Shown here: positions 43,014 through 51,197 of the stretch, piece after piece
How positions within the stretch are numbered: the first letter of the stretch is position 1
Layout: every line of letters begins with the position of its first letter
Assembly (NCBI GenBank): GCA_009919275.1
Contig: RGCG01000004.1
Location: forward strand, 1 to 63,967
Source: Actinomycetota bacterium
GTDB taxonomy: Bacteria > Actinomycetota > Acidimicrobiia > Acidimicrobiales > Ilumatobacteraceae
Length of the DNA stretch: 63,967 bases
Direction: 5' to 3'
The notes under the pieces: model-generated
Database searches by the model: none
Seen by the model: only the letters and a program-made list of their open reading frames with translations
Told to the model about the DNA's origin: nothing
Translations under genes and position numbers: made by a program

Positions 43014-45050
43014 GTGACCGATGCCGTGCCACCCGTCGCGCTCCGTCGACATCACGTGTGGCACCGTCCGACCGGCGACGTCGAAGACCCGTGGGCGTGG
43101 CTGCAGAATCGTGACGATCCCGCAACGGTCTCGTACCTCGACGAAGAGAACAGGTTCGCAGACGAGTGGTTCGCGCGGGGCACGCCGTCAATCGACGATG
43201 TCTTCGGCGAAATCAAGTCACGAATCGTCGAGACCGACATGTCGGTTCCGGTCTTCCACGGTGGTTGGTGGTACGTCTCGCAAACGCAGGAAGGGCTCGC
43301 CTATCCGATTCACTGTCGCGGCCTCAGCGCCGACGGCGCCAGCGAACAGATTCTCCTCGACGAAAACGCCGAAGCCGACGGGAACGAATACTTCTCGGTG
43401 GGCGTGTTCGAAATCGACAGATCACACCGCTTCGCGGCGTGGTCGCACGACGTCGACGGAAGCGAGCGGTACGAGATGCGCGTCCGCGACCTTTCGAGCG
43501 GGCTCGATCTTGACGATCGACTTGTCAACACCTCGCATGCGGGCGTCGCGTTCAGCGGCGATGCCACCGAGCTCTTCTACGTTCTGAACGACGAGGCGAT
43601 GCGGCCGTACCGCGTGATGCGCCATCGCATCGGAAGCGCCCAGTCCGACGACACCGAGATCTTCTCCGAGCCCGACGAGCGCTTCTACGTCGGAATAGGC
43701 ACCACTCGCTCCGGGCGCTTCATCATCGTCGAATCGGGTTCACGCTCGAGCAGTGAGTGCTGGGTCGTCGACGCCGACCGAGCGCACGAACCGGCTCGAC
43801 TCGTACGCCCCAGGGTCGACGAAGTCGAATATTCAATCGACGACTGGGGCGACACTTTCGTCATCCTCACCAACCTCGATGCCGAGGATTTCCGCGTGAT
43901 GACCGCCCCGATCGATCATCCGTCGGATTGGACCGAATTCATCGCCCACGAACCCGGGCGCCGAATCACCGACATCGATGCTTTCCGCGATTTTCTCGCA
44001 CTCAGCGAGTGGCGCGAGGCCCAACCCCGCGTCCGTCTCGTTCAAACCGATGGAACCGTGACGACGATTCCCGTCATCGACGAGCCACACGATGTCGAGC
44101 TTGAGTCGAATCCCGAATGGACCGCGTCGACCGTGCGCTTCGCCTACCAATCGATGCTTACGCCGCCAACCGTCGCCGAGTTCGACGTCAATCGTGGAAA
44201 CACGACGGTCTTGAAACGCGTCGCAACACCCAACCTCGACCTCTCTGCGTACGTTTCGTTTCGCGAATGGGCAGCCGCCGACGACGGAACCCGCGTTCCG
44301 CTCGACGTGGTCGTTCGTCGTGACACGCCCGTCGACGGGACGGCTCCGGCGGTGCTCTACGGCTACGGAAGCTACGAGTACTCCATTCCACCTCGGTTTT
44401 CGGTCTCGCGTTTTTCGATGCTCGACCGCGGCTGGCTGTGGGCTATCGCACACCCCCGCGGAGGAGGGGAACTCGGTCGACGTTGGTATCTCGAAGGACG
44501 CCTACTGAACAAGCGCAACACCTTCACCGACACGATCGCCTGCGCCCGACACCTCGAAGAACGTCGACTCGTCGGTCGTCGCCGCATTGCCGTCTACGGC
44601 GGCAGTGCCGGAGGGCTGCTCGTTGGCGCATGTCTCAACATCTCGCCGCAATCCTTCGGCGCCGCGGTAGCCGCGGTTCCCTTCGTCGACGTCGTGTCGA
44701 CCATGAGCGACCCGACGCTTCCCCTCACCGTCACGGAGTGGGAGGAATGGGGTGACCCCCGAGTCGAGCCGTGGGCCACGTACATGCTCTCGTACTCGCC
44801 CTACGACAACGTCGAAGAACGCGACTACCCGCCGATCTACGTCACCGCGGGCCTCAACGATCCGCGCGTCGGGTACCACGAACCCGCAAAGTGGGTTGCA
44901 AAACTCCGGGCGCTTGAGCGCCCACCCGTTGTGTTCTTTCGTTGCGAAATGGGAGCCGGACATGGCGGCCCGTCGGGGCGCTACGAGCACTGGCGCGATG
45001 AGGCGCACAACCTTGTCTTCATGCTGCGGACACTCACGCCCCGGCAATGA
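43014..45050 (+). CDS. S9A prolyl oligopeptidase / oligopeptidase B
   Basis: A 678-residue serine peptidase. The N-terminal part is a seven-bladed propeller after VWHRPTGDVEDPWAWLQ, typical of PtrB. The catalytic domain has Ser in VYGGSAGGLLVGA, Asp in TAGLNDPRVGYHEP and His in GAGHGGPSGR. It cleaves short peptides after basic residues or proline in the cytosol. GTG 43014 is chosen from the TACCCT box. It overlaps the convergent MauE-like gene by 17 bp. Confidence 0.9.
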   Translation: MTDAVPPVALRRHHVWHRPTGDVEDPWAWLQNRDDPATVSYLDEENRFADEWFARGTPSIDDVFGEIKSRIVETDMSVPVFHGGWWYVSQTQEGLAYPIHCRGLSADGASEQILLDENAEADGNEYFSVGVFEIDRSHRFAAWSHDVDGSERYEMRVRDLSSGLDLDDRLVNTSHAGVAFSGDATELFYVLNDEAMRPYRVMRHRIGSAQSDDTEIFSEPDERFYVGIGTTRSGRFIIVESGSRSSSECWVVDADRAHEPARLVRPRVDEVEYSIDDWGDTFVILTNLDAEDFRVMTAPIDHPSDWTEFIAHEPGRRITDIDAFRDFLALSEWREAQPRVRLVQTDGTVTTIPVIDEPHDVELESNPEWTASTVRFAYQSMLTPPTVAEFDVNRGNTTVLKRVATPNLDLSAYVSFREWAAADDGTRVPLDVVVRRDTPVDGTAPAVLYGYGSYEYSIPPRFSVSRFSMLDRGWLWAIAHPRGGGELGRRWYLEGRLLNKRNTFTDTIACARHLEERRLVGRRRIAVYGGSAGGLLVGACLNISPQSFGAAVAAVPFVDVVSTMSDPTLPLTVTEWEEWGDPRVEPWATYMLSYSPYDNVEERDYPPIYVTAGLNDPRVGYHEPAKWVAKLRALERPPVVFFRCEMGAGHGGPSGRYEHWRDEAHNLVFMLRTLTPRQ

Positions 45051-45432
45051 CGGCGACGGCGACGCCGAGAAGCACCACATTGCGCGCGACACTCAACCAC
45101 GACACGGGTCGCGCCCGTGCGACGCCGAAGCACATGCACGGAGGTCGCTGACCCGCAGCGAGCACGCGTATCAGTGCCACGGTGAACGCAGCAAGCACAA
45201 CCACGCACACGGTCCCCACCACGGCGGGCGCAAGCCGCACGATCAGCAGCACGCCGAGTGCGATTTCGAACCACGGCAGGACGACCCGGACAAGGCGATC
45301 GAGCGACCGACGACCGGTGGAAAAAGGCGTGCCGTCGACCTGCCATGCGGTTCGACTGGCCACCTTTGCAATGCCGGACCATTCGAAAACCAGCCCCAGC
45401 GCGACGGCGGCAATGGTGCCGTAGGTGGTCAT
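45034..45432 (-). CDS. MauE/DoxX-like membrane protein
   Basis: A 132-residue integral membrane protein with four hydrophobic segments. The N-terminal LVFEWSGIAKVAS resembles DoxX/MauE, and a cytoplasmic-side CMCFG motif is like the Cys pair of MauE proteins involved in thiol or redox maturation. It is 7 nt downstream of the flavin reductase gene and probably in one operon, so a redox role is plausible. Confidence 0.72.
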   Translation of the reverse strand: MTTYGTIAAVALGLVFEWSGIAKVASRTAWQVDGTPFSTGRRSLDRLVRVVLPWFEIALGVLLIVRLAPAVVGTVCVVVLAAFTVALIRVLAAGQRPPCMCFGVARARPVSWLSVARNVVLLGVAVAVIAGA

Positions 45433-45439
45433 TGACGAC

Positions 45440-45928
45440 TCACTCGGCCGGCAGAACGGGAACGACCTTGCCTCGGTAGAAGGCCATCGCGTTCTCCGTG
45501 CCGGCCGCGTCGAGACCCGTTACGCGCCCAACGGCAAAGTGGTGATCACCGTGGATTTCGTTCGACTCGAGGTCGCAATCGATGACGACGATCGACCCGG
45601 CGAGTCGCGGACACCCGTTCCCCGAAGGAGACCAGTCGACTCCGGCAAAACGATCGTCTGCCTCTTTGGCGAAGCGCCAACACAGCTCGCCCTGATTCGC
45701 CGCGAGCACATTCACGGTGAACTTCTTTGCAGTTGCGATTGCCGCCCACGTCCGCGACGACGTGCCGGGGAGAAACCCGACGAGCGGTGGATCGAGCGAG
45801 ACCGACACGAACGAGCCGATGGTGATTCCCTGTGGTGCCCGATCAGCATCGAATCCGGTGACGACAACGACACTCGTTGGGACCTGACCGAGAACCTGTC
45901 GGAAACGCTGCGAATCAAACTCCCCCAC
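45440..45928 (-). CDS. flavin reductase-like FMN-binding split-barrel protein
   Basis: A 162-residue RutF/HpaC-type protein. The core is PTSVVVVTGFDA, ITIGSFVSVSLDPPLVGFLPG (flavin binding), FTVNVLAANQ and DHHFAVGRV. It would reduce FMN or FAD with NADH, normally for a two-component monooxygenase, but none is adjacent. GTG 45928 is preceded by TAGTTT at 6 nt. A three-copy palindromic array lies across and upstream of this promoter. Confidence 0.82.
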   Translation of the reverse strand: MGEFDSQRFRQVLGQVPTSVVVVTGFDADRAPQGITIGSFVSVSLDPPLVGFLPGTSSRTWAAIATAKKFTVNVLAANQGELCWRFAKEADDRFAGVDWSPSGNGCPRLAGSIVVIDCDLESNEIHGDHHFAVGRVTGLDAAGTENAMAFYRGKVVPVLPAE

Positions 45929-45934
45929 GCCGTC

Positions 45935-45940
45935 AAACTA
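45935..45940 (-). promoter_or_regulatory. -10 box of flavin reductase gene
   Basis: TAGTTT on the minus strand, 6 nt before GTG 45928. The first repeat unit of the palindromic array occupies the spacer upstream, after a TTGAGA that could be the -35. Confidence 0.5.
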
Positions 45941-46023
45941 GACCAGAACGGTCTGACTATCTCAATGGGGTCAGACCAGAACGGTCTGACTATCTCAATG
46001 GGGTCAGACCAGAACGGTCTGAC
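45940..46023. repeat. 33-bp palindromic tandem array (three copies)
   Basis: AGACCAGAACGGTCT recurs at 45940, 45973 and 46006 with an exact 33-bp period. Copies two and three are 21-bp inverted repeats, GTCAGACC-AGAAC-GGTCTGAC. The third copy encodes the last residues and stop of the MBL-fold gene (stop at 46004-46006). The first lies between -35 and -10 of the flavin reductase gene. It may be an operator cluster, a terminator cluster, or both. Confidence 0.85.
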
Positions 46024-46876
46024 CCTCGCTCGCGGCGAAGACGTGGCAGCCGGCGGCGGCGCCGACACCGCGCAAGCACGACAGTCGGGCGTCAAGCGCG
46101 TCGTCGGAACGCGACGGATCGTGGTGGAAGAGCGCGAGGTTCTTCACGCCGTGGGTCGTGGCAACCCATACCGCATATTCGGCCGTGCAGTGTCCCCAGT
46201 CGGCCTTTCGTGCGAACTCCTCGGGCGTGTACTGGGAGTCGTGAATGAGAAGGTCGACACCGTCGACAAGCTCGCGCGCAGCGTCGCTGATGCCGTTCGA
46301 GCCGTCCTTGGGCTGTTGGTGATCGGGCAGGTAGGCGATCGAACGCCCGGCGAAATCGAGTCGGTAACCGAGAGTCGGTCCGACGTGCGGAATGAGGCGT
46401 GCACGCACGTTCACCCTGTCGACGAAGAAGTCACCTTCATCGGTGTCGATGAAATCGATTGTTCCCGGAATGCGATCAAGTCCAACAGGAAACAACGGCG
46501 GACTCACGAGCTTGTCGAACATCGCCTTCACGCTCATGCCGTCTTCCTGACGAGGACCATGCACCGTGAACACCGTGTCGGGATTCAGCAAGGGAGCAAA
46601 AAACGGAAGCCCCTGCGTGTGATCGAAATGTGAGTGCGTGAGAAGACACGTTCCGACGAACCGCGTGTCGCGTGTGAGACATTCGCGTCCGAAATACCGA
46701 AGGCCCGTGCCGAGATCGAAGAGAATCGGCTGACTTCCGGGTGACAGCACCGACACGCACGAAGTGTTTCCGCCGTAGCGAGTGATGTCGTTGCCGTGAC
46801 ACGGCGTCGAGCCACGAACGCCGTGGAACGTGACACTGAATGCCGCCCCACCATTGGATGCCAAAGAATCCCCCAT
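46004..46876 (-). CDS. MBL-fold metallo-hydrolase
   Basis: A 290-residue metallo-beta-lactamase-fold protein of the cyclic-phosphodiesterase/RNase Z-like group. Metal ligands are in LLTHSHFDHTQG, an IPHVGPTLGYRL strand, DLLIHDSQYTPEE (Asp) and ALFHHDPSRSDD (His). The opening FHGVRGSTPCHGNDITRYGGN is typical of PhnP-like/cyclic nucleotide phosphodiesterase-like members. The C-terminal codons come from the repeat array. TACCGT lies 9 nt before ATG 46876. Confidence 0.82.
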   Translation of the reverse strand: MGDSLASNGGAAFSVTFHGVRGSTPCHGNDITRYGGNTSCVSVLSPGSQPILFDLGTGLRYFGRECLTRDTRFVGTCLLTHSHFDHTQGLPFFAPLLNPDTVFTVHGPRQEDGMSVKAMFDKLVSPPLFPVGLDRIPGTIDFIDTDEGDFFVDRVNVRARLIPHVGPTLGYRLDFAGRSIAYLPDHQQPKDGSNGISDAARELVDGVDLLIHDSQYTPEEFARKADWGHCTAEYAVWVATTHGVKNLALFHHDPSRSDDALDARLSCLRGVGAAAGCHVFAASEGQTVLV

Positions 46877-46885
46877 TGCGATGAG

Positions 46886-46891
46886 ACGGTA
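46886..46891 (-). promoter_or_regulatory. -10 box of MBL-fold gene
   Basis: TACCGT on the minus strand, 9 nt before the ATG; slightly longer spacing than the others. Confidence 0.4.
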
Positions 46892-46947
46892 AAGGTGCAA
46901 CACCTCGGAAGTAAATGGCCGGAGCCCGTGACCTTCGTCGCAGCGAC

Positions 46948-46953
46948 TAGTTT
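46948..46953 (+). promoter_or_regulatory. -10 box of hydrolase-selenoprotein operon
   Basis: TAGTTT lies 7 nt before ATG 46961. It would drive the three-gene unit ending with the UGSC selenoprotein. Confidence 0.5.
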
Positions 46954-46960
46954 TTCGTAC

Positions 46961-47842
46961 ATGTCGCCGAGCGAACCCACCTCGATCCGTGTCGAGGCAC
47001 GGGGCGTCGACTTCCACTGCCTCACGCTCGGTGATGGACCCCTGGCACTCTTGCTTCACGGGTTCCCCGACTCGGCTCATTCGTGGCGACCCCTCATGGA
47101 GCGGTTGGCCAACGCCGGCTGGCGTGCGGTGGCTCCCTTCATGCGGGGCTACGCACCGACGGCGATCCCCGCCGACGGTTGCTTCCAGACCGCGGCCCTC
47201 GCCGCCGACGCCGTGGCACTCCACGAGGTGCTCGGTGGCGACGGCAATGCGGTGGTCATCGGTCACGACTGGGGCGCGCCCGCCGCGTACGGTGCGGCAC
47301 TTCTTGCCCCCGAACGATGGCGCCGTGTCGTCGGCATGGCCGTGCCCCCCGGCCCGGCCATCGGTGCTGCGCTCGTTGGCAACCTCAACCAACTGAAGCG
47401 CAGCTGGTACATGTTCTTCTTCCAGCACCCGTTGTCCGACATGGTGGTGTCTGCAAACGACCTTGCGTACATCGACATGCTGTGGTCCGACTGGTCGCCG
47501 GGCTTCAACGGCGCCGAAGCAGTCGCCGCGACGAAAAATGCACTTCGTGATCCGAAGAATCTCGCTGCTGCGCTGGGCTACTACCGCGCAACGCTCGGCG
47601 ACGGCAAGAAAGACCCGGACCTCGCCGACCTCCAGGGCCGAATGGGATCAGAGACTCCGACCCAACCACTTCTGTATCTGCACGGCGTGAACGACGGCTG
47701 CATTGGTCGAGAGGTTGCCGAGTTCGCTGCGACCACTTCGCCGGCGACGGTCGACGTGCGGCTGGTCGAAGGTGCGGGGCACTTCCTCCAACTCGAACAG
47801 CCGAACGCGGTCGCCGAACATGTGCTGGGATGGATCTCATGA
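46961..47842 (+). CDS. alpha/beta hydrolase (epoxide hydrolase/haloalkane dehalogenase-like)
   Basis: A 293-residue alpha/beta-hydrolase. The oxyanion region is LHGFPDSAHSWRP, and the nucleophile position is Asp in VIGHDWGAPAAY, as in epoxide hydrolases and haloalkane dehalogenases. The acid is in HGVNDGCIG and His in EGAGHFLQLEQP. It is the first gene of a coupled unit: its stop overlaps the next ATG (ATGA). A role in detoxifying an epoxide or organohalide, with the redox proteins downstream, is inferred. Confidence 0.83.
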   Translation: MSPSEPTSIRVEARGVDFHCLTLGDGPLALLLHGFPDSAHSWRPLMERLANAGWRAVAPFMRGYAPTAIPADGCFQTAALAADAVALHEVLGGDGNAVVIGHDWGAPAAYGAALLAPERWRRVVGMAVPPGPAIGAALVGNLNQLKRSWYMFFFQHPLSDMVVSANDLAYIDMLWSDWSPGFNGAEAVAATKNALRDPKNLAAALGYYRATLGDGKKDPDLADLQGRMGSETPTQPLLYLHGVNDGCIGREVAEFAATTSPATVDVRLVEGAGHFLQLEQPNAVAEHVLGWIS

Positions 47843-49275
47843 CAAAGCCCGTTCTGCCCGACGGTTTCGTGGCGGTCGTCAAGCGCGAGTGTGCAACGTG
47901 CGTGATGACCGAACCGGTCCTCGCCGATATTTCGCGCACATCGACACTCACCGTCTTCACGCAGGACGATGCATCGTTCCCGGAGTCGGTGCCACATCTT
48001 CACGACGCAGACCTCGCGGTGTCGTGGCACAACGACATCGAAACCGTGCCCACCTTGTTGCGTGTCGAGAACGGTGTCGAAGTGGCCCGCACCGTTGGAT
48101 GGAGCCGTGACGCGTGGCGCGAGATCACCGGTTTGGCTCACCTCGGGGAAGACCTACCCGTCATGCGCCCCGGATGCGGTTCGCTCAGCGTCGACCCCGA
48201 CTTGGTCGACAAGTTGCGCGCGCGGTTCACCGGTTCGGTGTTGACCGCACGCCGGGTCGAGATGGCCACCGCCGAGGACGAATTCGAATCGATGTTCAAC
48301 AGGGGCTGGACCGACGGACTGCCCGTCATTCCTCCCACGCCCGAACGGGTTCTCCGCATGCTCACGGGCACCACGCAGCGGCCCGACGAAGTCATCGCGA
48401 TTGCGCCACCCGACCTCGTTCCTCTCACCGTCGAGAAAGTCGCCATCAATGCCGTGATGGCGGGATGCCTTCCGGAGTATCTGCCGTGGGTCATCGCCGC
48501 GCTCGAGGCAGTCTGCAACGACAAATTCAACATGCACGGAGTGCTCGCCACCACCATGCCGGTCGGTCCGGTCATCGTCTGCAACGGACCCGGCACCAAG
48601 CGCATCGGCATGAACAGCGGCATCAACGTGTTCGGCCAGGGCAACCGTGCGAACATGACAATTGGTCGAGCGGTGCAATTGACGATTCGCAACGTGGGCG
48701 GAGGACGACCGGGTGAAGTCGACCGCGCAACGCACGGGAATCCCGGGAAGCTCAGCTTCTGTTTCGCCGAGGACGAGGACGGATCACCTTTCGGGACCTT
48801 GGCAACGGATCGCGGTCTTCCGCCCGGTACCGACGCCGTCACGGTTTTTGCCGGCGAGGGACCGCGATGCGCCGTCGACCAACTCGCTCGCACGCCCGAG
48901 GAATTGGTGACCTCCTTCGCTGCATGCCTGCGAACGGTGATGCATCCGAAGTCGGTCATGGCGTTCGACGTCATCCTCGTGGTGAGCCCCGACCACTCGC
49001 GACTCTTCGCCGATGCCGCGTGGGATCGCAGACGGATCCTCGATGAACTGCACTCGCGTTTGCAGATCGACTCGAACACCATCCTTCGTGGCGTCGACGG
49101 AATGGCCGAGGGGCTCCCCGATCGTTTCCGGGACCGCACGGTGCCGAAGTTTCGACCCGACGGCATTCTCCTCACCCACGCCGGTGGAGGGGCGGGCCTC
49201 TTTTCGTCGATCATCGCGGGTTGGGCAAACGGCGACATGGGTAGCCAGCCGGTCACCGTCGCGGTGAAGAGCTGA
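47839..49275 (+). CDS. thioredoxin-like N-terminal domain fused to UGSC-cluster-associated domain
   Basis: A 478-residue two-part protein. Residues 1 to about 105 look like a thioredoxin fold with a Cys pair in KRECATCVM and a cis-Pro-type strand (VPTLLRVENG). From about 155 onward there is a large domain beginning FNRGWTDGLPVIPPT. It continues with VEKVAINAVMAGCLPEYLP, CNGPGTKRIGMNSG and a glycine-rich end (THAGGGAGLFSSIIAGW). I recall similar proteins only beside UGSC selenoproteins. It may be the redox partner. ATG 47839 overlaps the hydrolase stop. Confidence 0.7.
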   Translation: MTKPVLPDGFVAVVKRECATCVMTEPVLADISRTSTLTVFTQDDASFPESVPHLHDADLAVSWHNDIETVPTLLRVENGVEVARTVGWSRDAWREITGLAHLGEDLPVMRPGCGSLSVDPDLVDKLRARFTGSVLTARRVEMATAEDEFESMFNRGWTDGLPVIPPTPERVLRMLTGTTQRPDEVIAIAPPDLVPLTVEKVAINAVMAGCLPEYLPWVIAALEAVCNDKFNMHGVLATTMPVGPVIVCNGPGTKRIGMNSGINVFGQGNRANMTIGRAVQLTIRNVGGGRPGEVDRATHGNPGKLSFCFAEDEDGSPFGTLATDRGLPPGTDAVTVFAGEGPRCAVDQLARTPEELVTSFAACLRTVMHPKSVMAFDVILVVSPDHSRLFADAAWDRRRILDELHSRLQIDSNTILRGVDGMAEGLPDRFRDRTVPKFRPDGILLTHAGGGAGLFSSIIAGWANGDMGSQPVTVAVKS

Positions 49276-49287
49276 ATCCGTGACAGG

Positions 49288-49830
49288 ATGAAGCCCGTGA
49301 CAGCAGCCCGCCTCACCATCCTCGACCCGACGAGCGAATCGCGCCCGGCTCGCCGCGAGCTGCTCACCCGGCCCGCATCGGTCGATGGCATGACCATCGG
49401 TCTGCTCGATATTCGCAAGCCCCGCGGCGACGTCTTTCTTGATCGCATCGAACAACTGCTCACCGAACGTGGTGCGCGTGTGCTGCGCTTTGCGAAACCC
49501 ACGTTCACCAAGCCGGCTCCGGCCGATCTTCGACACGAAATTGCCGCACAGTGCAACCTCGTCATCGAAGCTCTTGCCGATTGAGGCAGCTGTACGTCGT
49601 GCAGTGTGCACGACATCGCAGATCTGGAACTCCGCGGGGTGCCGTCGATGTTCGTCGCATCGAGCGAATTCGTCACGGCCGCAATCTCGCAGTCCGAGGC
49701 ACTGGGCTTCCCCGACGTCGCGCGCGTGTTCGTCGAGCACCCGATCCAGGACCGCACGGACGACGAAATGATCGCCATCGCCGATGCGGCATTCCCCGAG
49801 ATTCTTGCCGCTATCTGCGCCTCTCACTGA
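49288..49830 (+). CDS. UGSC-family selenoprotein (UGA = selenocysteine)
   Basis: One reading frame runs from ATG 49288 to TGA 49828, interrupted only by TGA 49582-49584 (codon 99). Around that codon the protein reads EALAD-U-GSCTSCSVHDIADL, the UGSC motif of a selenoprotein family predicted earlier from marine metagenomes. The N-terminal half (ILDPTSESRPARRELL, then IGLLDIRKPRGDVFLDRIEQ) and C-terminal half (VPSMFVASSEFVTAA to the end) both fit the family. Full length is 180 residues. A bacterial SECIS-like hairpin starts 11 nt after the UGA. GTG 49297 with an AGGA Shine-Dalgarno sequence is an alternative start. A thiol/selenol redox function is inferred. The 3' end overlaps mutY by 20 bp. 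Confidence 0.88.
49582..49621 (+). promoter_or_regulatory. SECIS-like selenocysteine insertion element
   Basis: UGA is at 49582-49584. After 11 nt comes the stem GTCGTGC (49596-49602), loop AGTGT (49603-49607) and GCACGAC (49608-49614), 7 perfect pairs, with a lower CTG/CAG helix. The E. coli fdhF element has the same 11-nt spacing and a very similar UGC-AGGUCU-GCA tip. It should be recognised by SelB. Confidence 0.75.
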
Positions 49831-50680
49831 GTCTGTAGCTGCGACCAACGCGTTCCACAAGGCCATCGGTGATCAGCGACGCGACAAGACGCTCGGCACG
49901 ATCAACGTCATCCACGCCCATCACTTCGGCCACACGGGTCGCTTCGACCGAACCTTCGGTGAGTCGCTTCATCATGCGGCCGCGAGCCTGACGATCGGAA
50001 CCTTCGAAGCGTCCCTGGGGCCGACTGGTGAATGCCGTCGTTCGGGCCGGATCGACTCCCTCGCCGCGCCACGAGCAGAGTCGTGCAATCGGGCACGACG
50101 AGCACTGCGGTGCACGGGCGTTGCACACGGTCGCACCAAAGTCCATCACCACCTGGTTCCACTCCCGGGCAAAGCCTTTGGGCAGCAATTCGTCGGCCAC
50201 CACCTGCGTCTCGCGCGGCTTCAGGGCTCGACCCTCGATACGGGAGATCACCCGTGCGACGTTCGTATCAACAACCGCGGCGTCGTCGCCGAACGCAAAA
50301 GCCAGAATCGCTCGCGCGGTGTACGGACCGATTCCGGGGAGCGCCATCAGTGCGTCGAGGTCGCGCGGAACTTCGCCGCCGTGCCGCTCAACAATGACTC
50401 TCGCCGCATCCTGGATGTGGCGACAACGTCGTGGATAACCCATCCCCTGCCACTCGACAAGCAAGTCGGCAAGTGCCGCTTCACTGCAGGCGCTCGGAGT
50501 CGGCGCAAGAGCCACGAAACGTTCGAATCGCGGCCGCACCCGCGCCACGTTGGTCTGCTGCAGCATCACTTCGGAAATCAACACATGCCACGGATCGCGC
50601 GTGGCGCGCCACGGAAACTCGCGCATCCGGGGCAGGCCCCACGCGAGGAGTTCGTCGGTGACGGGCCCTAGGCGTCCCAA
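49811..50680 (-). CDS. mutY: A/G-specific adenine DNA glycosylase
   Basis: A HhH-GPD glycosylase of about 289 residues that removes adenine opposite 8-oxoguanine. Catalytic Glu is in ISEVMLQQTNVAR, the HhH is LMALPGIGPYTARAIL, catalytic Asp is in VVDTNVARV, and the [4Fe-4S] ligands are in CNARAPQCSSCPIARLC. The NUDIX-like C-terminal domain is absent and replaced by a short winged-helix-like tail. No ATG or GTG aligns with the N-terminus; TTG 50680, overlapping the maoC stop region, is the best start. It overlaps the selenoprotein gene by 20 bp. Confidence 0.87.
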   Translation of the reverse strand: MGRLGPVTDELLAWGLPRMREFPWRATRDPWHVLISEVMLQQTNVARVRPRFERFVALAPTPSACSEAALADLLVEWQGMGYPRRCRHIQDAARVIVERHGGEVPRDLDALMALPGIGPYTARAILAFAFGDDAAVVDTNVARVISRIEGRALKPRETQVVADELLPKGFAREWNQVVMDFGATVCNARAPQCSSCPIARLCSWRGEGVDPARTTAFTSRPQGRFEGSDRQARGRMMKRLTEGSVEATRVAEVMGVDDVDRAERLVASLITDGLVERVGRSYRLSERRR

Positions 50681-51183
50681 GCCGCGTTGACGTCGTACGG
50701 GCGCTTGCGCTCCGGTGCATTCGCACGCTTCCACACCATGACGCGGCGACGGAAGTAACACACCTCTTTGCCGTCCTGGTTGAAGCCCTTCGTCTCGACC
50801 GTCACGATTCCGCGGTCGGGCTTCGACTTGGATTCGCTCACGTCGAGCACGCGCGTTTCGGCGTGGATGGTGTCACCGTGGAAAGTCGGGAACTTGTGCT
50901 GGAGCGTTTCGATTTCGAGGTTTGCGATGGCTGCCCCGCTGACGTCGGGAACGCTCATGCCGAGAACCAGTGAATAAACAAGGTTTCCCACCACGACGTT
51001 TCGTCCCTGAACGCTCTCGGATGCGAACCAGTCGTTGGTGTGCAACGGGTGATGGTTCATCGTGATCATGCAGAAAAGATGGTCGTCGTATTCGGTGATG
51101 GTCTTCCCCGGCCAGTGGCGGTACACGTCGCCCACGGAGAAGTCCTCGAGGTATCGGCCAAAGGGCCGCTCATGCACGGTCAT
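50668..51183 (-). CDS. MaoC-like hydratase
   Basis: A 171-residue single hot-dog hydratase. The hydratase-2 motif is MITMNHHPLHTN (Asn and His). The C-terminal part has FPTFHGDTIHAETRVLD, typical of MaoC dehydratases acting on branched C4-C5 acyl-CoAs. Together with the malyl/methylmalyl-CoA lyase and the methylsuccinyl-CoA-dehydrogenase-like gene nearby, a mesaconyl-CoA or methylmalyl-CoA dehydratase role is plausible but not proven. TAGCGT lies 8 nt before ATG 51183. Confidence 0.8.
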   Translation of the reverse strand: MTVHERPFGRYLEDFSVGDVYRHWPGKTITEYDDHLFCMITMNHHPLHTNDWFASESVQGRNVVVGNLVYSLVLGMSVPDVSGAAIANLEIETLQHKFPTFHGDTIHAETRVLDVSESKSKPDRGIVTVETKGFNQDGKEVCYFRRRVMVWKRANAPERKRPYDVNAAWDA

Positions 51184-51191
51184 GGGTGCGA

Positions 51192-51197
51192 ACGCTA
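51192..51197 (-). promoter_or_regulatory. -10 box of maoC-mutY unit
   Basis: TAGCGT on the minus strand, 8 nt before the MaoC ATG. Confidence 0.45.

Noticed and set aside
45940-46023. 33-bp repeats as a CRISPR array
   Set aside because: The whole 33-bp unit repeats without variable spacers, and one copy is coding.
49582-49584. TGA read as a normal stop giving two short hypothetical genes or a pseudogene
   Set aside because: The frame continues with family-like sequence, the local motif is U-G-S-C, and a well-placed SECIS-like hairpin follows.
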